Part shown: piece after piece, positions 62,376-64,000 of the stretch | Layout of the letters: every line of letters starts with the position of its first letter | How positions within the stretch are numbered: the first letter of the stretch is position 1 | NCBI RefSeq assembly: GCF_001679665.1 | Contig: NZ_CP013244.1 | Coordinates: 1,302,001-1,366,000, forward strand | Direction of reading: 5' to 3' | DNA from: Candidatus Viadribacter manganicus | GTDB lineage: Bacteria; Pseudomonadota; Alphaproteobacteria; Caulobacterales; Aquidulcibacteraceae | Length of the DNA stretch: 64,000 nucleotides | Notes under the pieces: generated by a model | What the model was told of the DNA's origin: nothing | Database searches by the model: none | The model's input: the letters and a program-made list of their open reading frames with translations, nothing else | Position numbers and translations under genes: made by a program

Positions 62376-64000
62376 GAACTTGCGCCCTCTCGCCCAGAGG
62401 CGCCGCCATCGATAAGCGCCAAGCGCACAGCCGACATAGCTTGCGCACGCACACCGCCCGCTTCGATCACCCATGTGCTAGTCGCGCGTTGGCGCCATGG
62501 CGTAGATTGCGCCGCCATCACGATGGCGCCTGGATAATGCATCAGTCGCTCACCGATGCGCGATGCGGTCTCAGCATCGAAATCCTTGTCGACTTCATCC
62601 AGAACCAAAAGCGCAGGCGCCCCCAACATGGCGCGCGCCAATTGCAGCTTTTGACGCTCAGCAGCTGAAAGTTCGGGCGCGCCTTCGCTGAGTTTAAAGC
62701 CAAGCCCGCCGCTCAAGCGCCCGATCGTTGCTTGCAGTTCGCATGCTTCAATGACCGCAGCGATCTCCTCTTGCGATGCATTCGGAGCCCGATAGGTGAG
62801 GTTCATCGCCAACGAACCCACCAGCAGCGGTGTTGCAGCACCGGCAAAACCAATGGCGCCGCGCAAGCTCCCCACTTTAAGATCACGCGCATCGCGGCCC
62901 AGCACTCTAACGCGCCCGCGATCAGGCTCGCTAAGGCGCGCTGCAATGGCCAACAAGGTCGACTTTCCAGCGCCGCTTTCACCGCTGATGGCGACAATCT
63001 CGCCGCGGCGAATGTCCATGCTCACGTCCGCGAACAACGCGTTAACCGCAACCTCGCGCAAAGATAACACAAGGGCGTCGTCGGTCTTAGCCGAACGGGC
63101 CGCCCGCGGATGCGCGACGGCCAATTCAACACCAAGCGTCTGTTTCAGCTTTGCAATCGAAACACTTGCCCTGCGCCACAATTCAAAGGCAACGCCCAAA
63201 TCGCGCACCGCGCCGGCCAATAAGCCGCTGACCGAGATCGCCGCGACCACCGCGCCAACGCTCAACACCCCATCGCGCACTTCAAATGCGCCGATGGCCA
63301 AGGCCGCAAACACCAATCCAAGTCCGGTCATATGAACGATGGCCGCCATCGCGCCCGACACTTGCGCAAGCTTCAAACTGGCTTCGACCAAAGCCTCATT
63401 GCGCTTTTCCAGGCGCTTGCTCTCGCGACCAAACCGGTTGAAGGCGCGAATGGCGCCTGCAGCGCGGATGCTACGCGAGACAAAAGCTGCGATCGCGCCG
63501 CGCCTTTTGCGCGTCTGCTTAATCGCCCGGCTCAACGGCCCCGAAAGAAAAAGCACCGCCAAAGCGCCAACCAACACGATCGCGCCTGCCGCCATGGCCA
63601 AAAATGGGCTGCGCCAAGAAAGCGCCGCCAACAACAAGAACGTGCTCGCCGTCGCCGAGATCAAACGAACCAGCCCATCGCTGACCCATTTTTTGAGCGC
63701 TGTAAGATCGCCGACAAACGGCAATAACAGCCCCCCTTGCCCGCGTTGGGCGAGCACATCCGGCGACACATGCAAGAGATGATCGAACAATTGGCCGCGA
63801 AGCTCGCCGATATAACCAAGGCCGAGCTTTTCACCGGCCCAAGCGCGAAACACTTCCAAAGCCGCCCCGGCGCCGGCCAGCAGCACAAAAACCAAAGCAA
63901 GCTCGATCGCGCGCACGCCGATGAATTGATCGGCGACCAAAGCATCAACGCCAAGCTGGACGCAAAACGCCGCCCCCGCCGCGATCGCAGCGAGCGCAAG
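62372..64000 (-). CDS. ABC exporter (permease/ATPase fusion), C-terminal part
   Basis: At least 542 residues of a half-size ABC exporter; the frame stays open to the right window edge, so the first part of the membrane domain is missing. Membrane helices are followed by the coupling region, then the ATPase: Walker A GESGAGKST, GFAGAATPLL at the Q-loop position, SAAERQKLQLARAML as signature and LLVLDEVDKDFD as Walker B. The usual LSGGQ signature is changed to LSAAE and the switch His to Gln (MAAQST), so ATP hydrolysis may be atypical. Confidence 0.85.
   Translation of the reverse strand, partial: LALAAIAAGAAFCVQLGVDALVADQFIGVRAIELALVFVLLAGAGAALEVFRAWAGEKLGLGYIGELRGQLFDHLLHVSPDVLAQRGQGGLLLPFVGDLTALKKWVSDGLVRLISATASTFLLLAALSWRSPFLAMAAGAIVLVGALAVLFLSGPLSRAIKQTRKRRGAIAAFVSRSIRAAGAIRAFNRFGRESKRLEKRNEALVEASLKLAQVSGAMAAIVHMTGLGLVFAALAIGAFEVRDGVLSVGAVVAAISVSGLLAGAVRDLGVAFELWRRASVSIAKLKQTLGVELAVAHPRAARSAKTDDALVLSLREVAVNALFADVSMDIRRGEIVAISGESGAGKSTLLAIAARLSEPDRGRVRVLGRDARDLKVGSLRGAIGFAGAATPLLVGSLAMNLTYRAPNASQEEIAAVIEACELQATIGRLSGGLGFKLSEGAPELSAAERQKLQLARAMLGAPALLVLDEVDKDFDAETASRIGERLMHYPGAIVMAAQSTPWRQRATSTWVIEAGGVRAQAMSAVRLALIDGGASGREGASS

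Noticed and set aside
1-64000. CRISPR arrays, tRNA or rRNA genes, complete insertion sequences
   Set aside because: No regularly spaced repeats, cloverleaf-like sequences, rRNA-like stretches or transposase motifs were seen on either strand.

Overview
The window is a GC-rich bacterial chromosome segment with short, often overlapping genes (many ATGA or TGATG stop/start junctions). The strongest taxonomic clue is a 12-gene chemotaxis operon in the order mcp-cheX-cheY-cheA-cheW-cheR-cheB-cheY-cheD-cheU-cheY-cheE. This is the layout known from the Caulobacter crescentus che cluster. Together with an RNA element resembling the alphaproteobacterial ybhL leader upstream of a Bax-inhibitor-1 gene, it points to an alphaproteobacterium of the Caulobacterales/Hyphomonadaceae type. 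No tRNA, rRNA, CRISPR array or complete insertion sequence was seen.

Region 1 (1-10113) is mostly ordinary: the start of an ABC exporter gene, a decayed YCII-family gene, a TetR regulator with its likely target gene and operator, a two-gene ABC system whose permease is fused to an M1-type aminopeptidase, a secreted beta-lactamase-like hydrolase and an SDR.

Region 2 (about 10160-19570) is an accessory island bracketed by an imperfect 47-bp direct repeat. It holds a NACHT/STAND NTPase with a C-terminal formylglycine-generating-sulfatase-like (FGS) domain, an FGS lipoprotein, a zinc-ribbon protein overlapping a hydrophobic partner, two further unknown genes and a frameshifted gene. Just outside the right repeat is a fragment resembling the N-terminus of a TraG/VirD4 coupling protein. 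The NTPase cluster is the best candidate for an undescribed conflict system.

Region 3 (19883-36274) has small metabolic and unknown genes, a membrane histidine kinase, the chemotaxis operon, a porin and a degenerate receiver protein. Region 4 (36331-46720) has a CPBP protease, membrane proteins, a MarR regulator, GST and DsbA-like proteins, and a second possible effector group: a CHAP-like secreted hydrolase overlapping a caspase-OmpA fusion, followed by a TIR-transmembrane protein.

Region 5 (46910-64000) contains three copies of one structured RNA motif within 8 kb. They precede a small helical protein, the Bax-inhibitor-1/TerC pair, and a small-ORF/DUF465 pair. Compensatory changes in the outer stem support a real RNA. 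The rest comprises an MBL-fold hydrolase, two sensor kinases, a LysR/MAPEG pair, an SbtA-SbtB-like bicarbonate transport pair with a 20-bp palindrome upstream, a SOUL protein, a porin, an alpha/beta hydrolase and the ATPase end of an ABC exporter cut by the window edge.

All calls come from reading the sequence alone. Family names rest on motifs; starts were chosen from Shine-Dalgarno-like spacing, overlaps and conserved N-termini.
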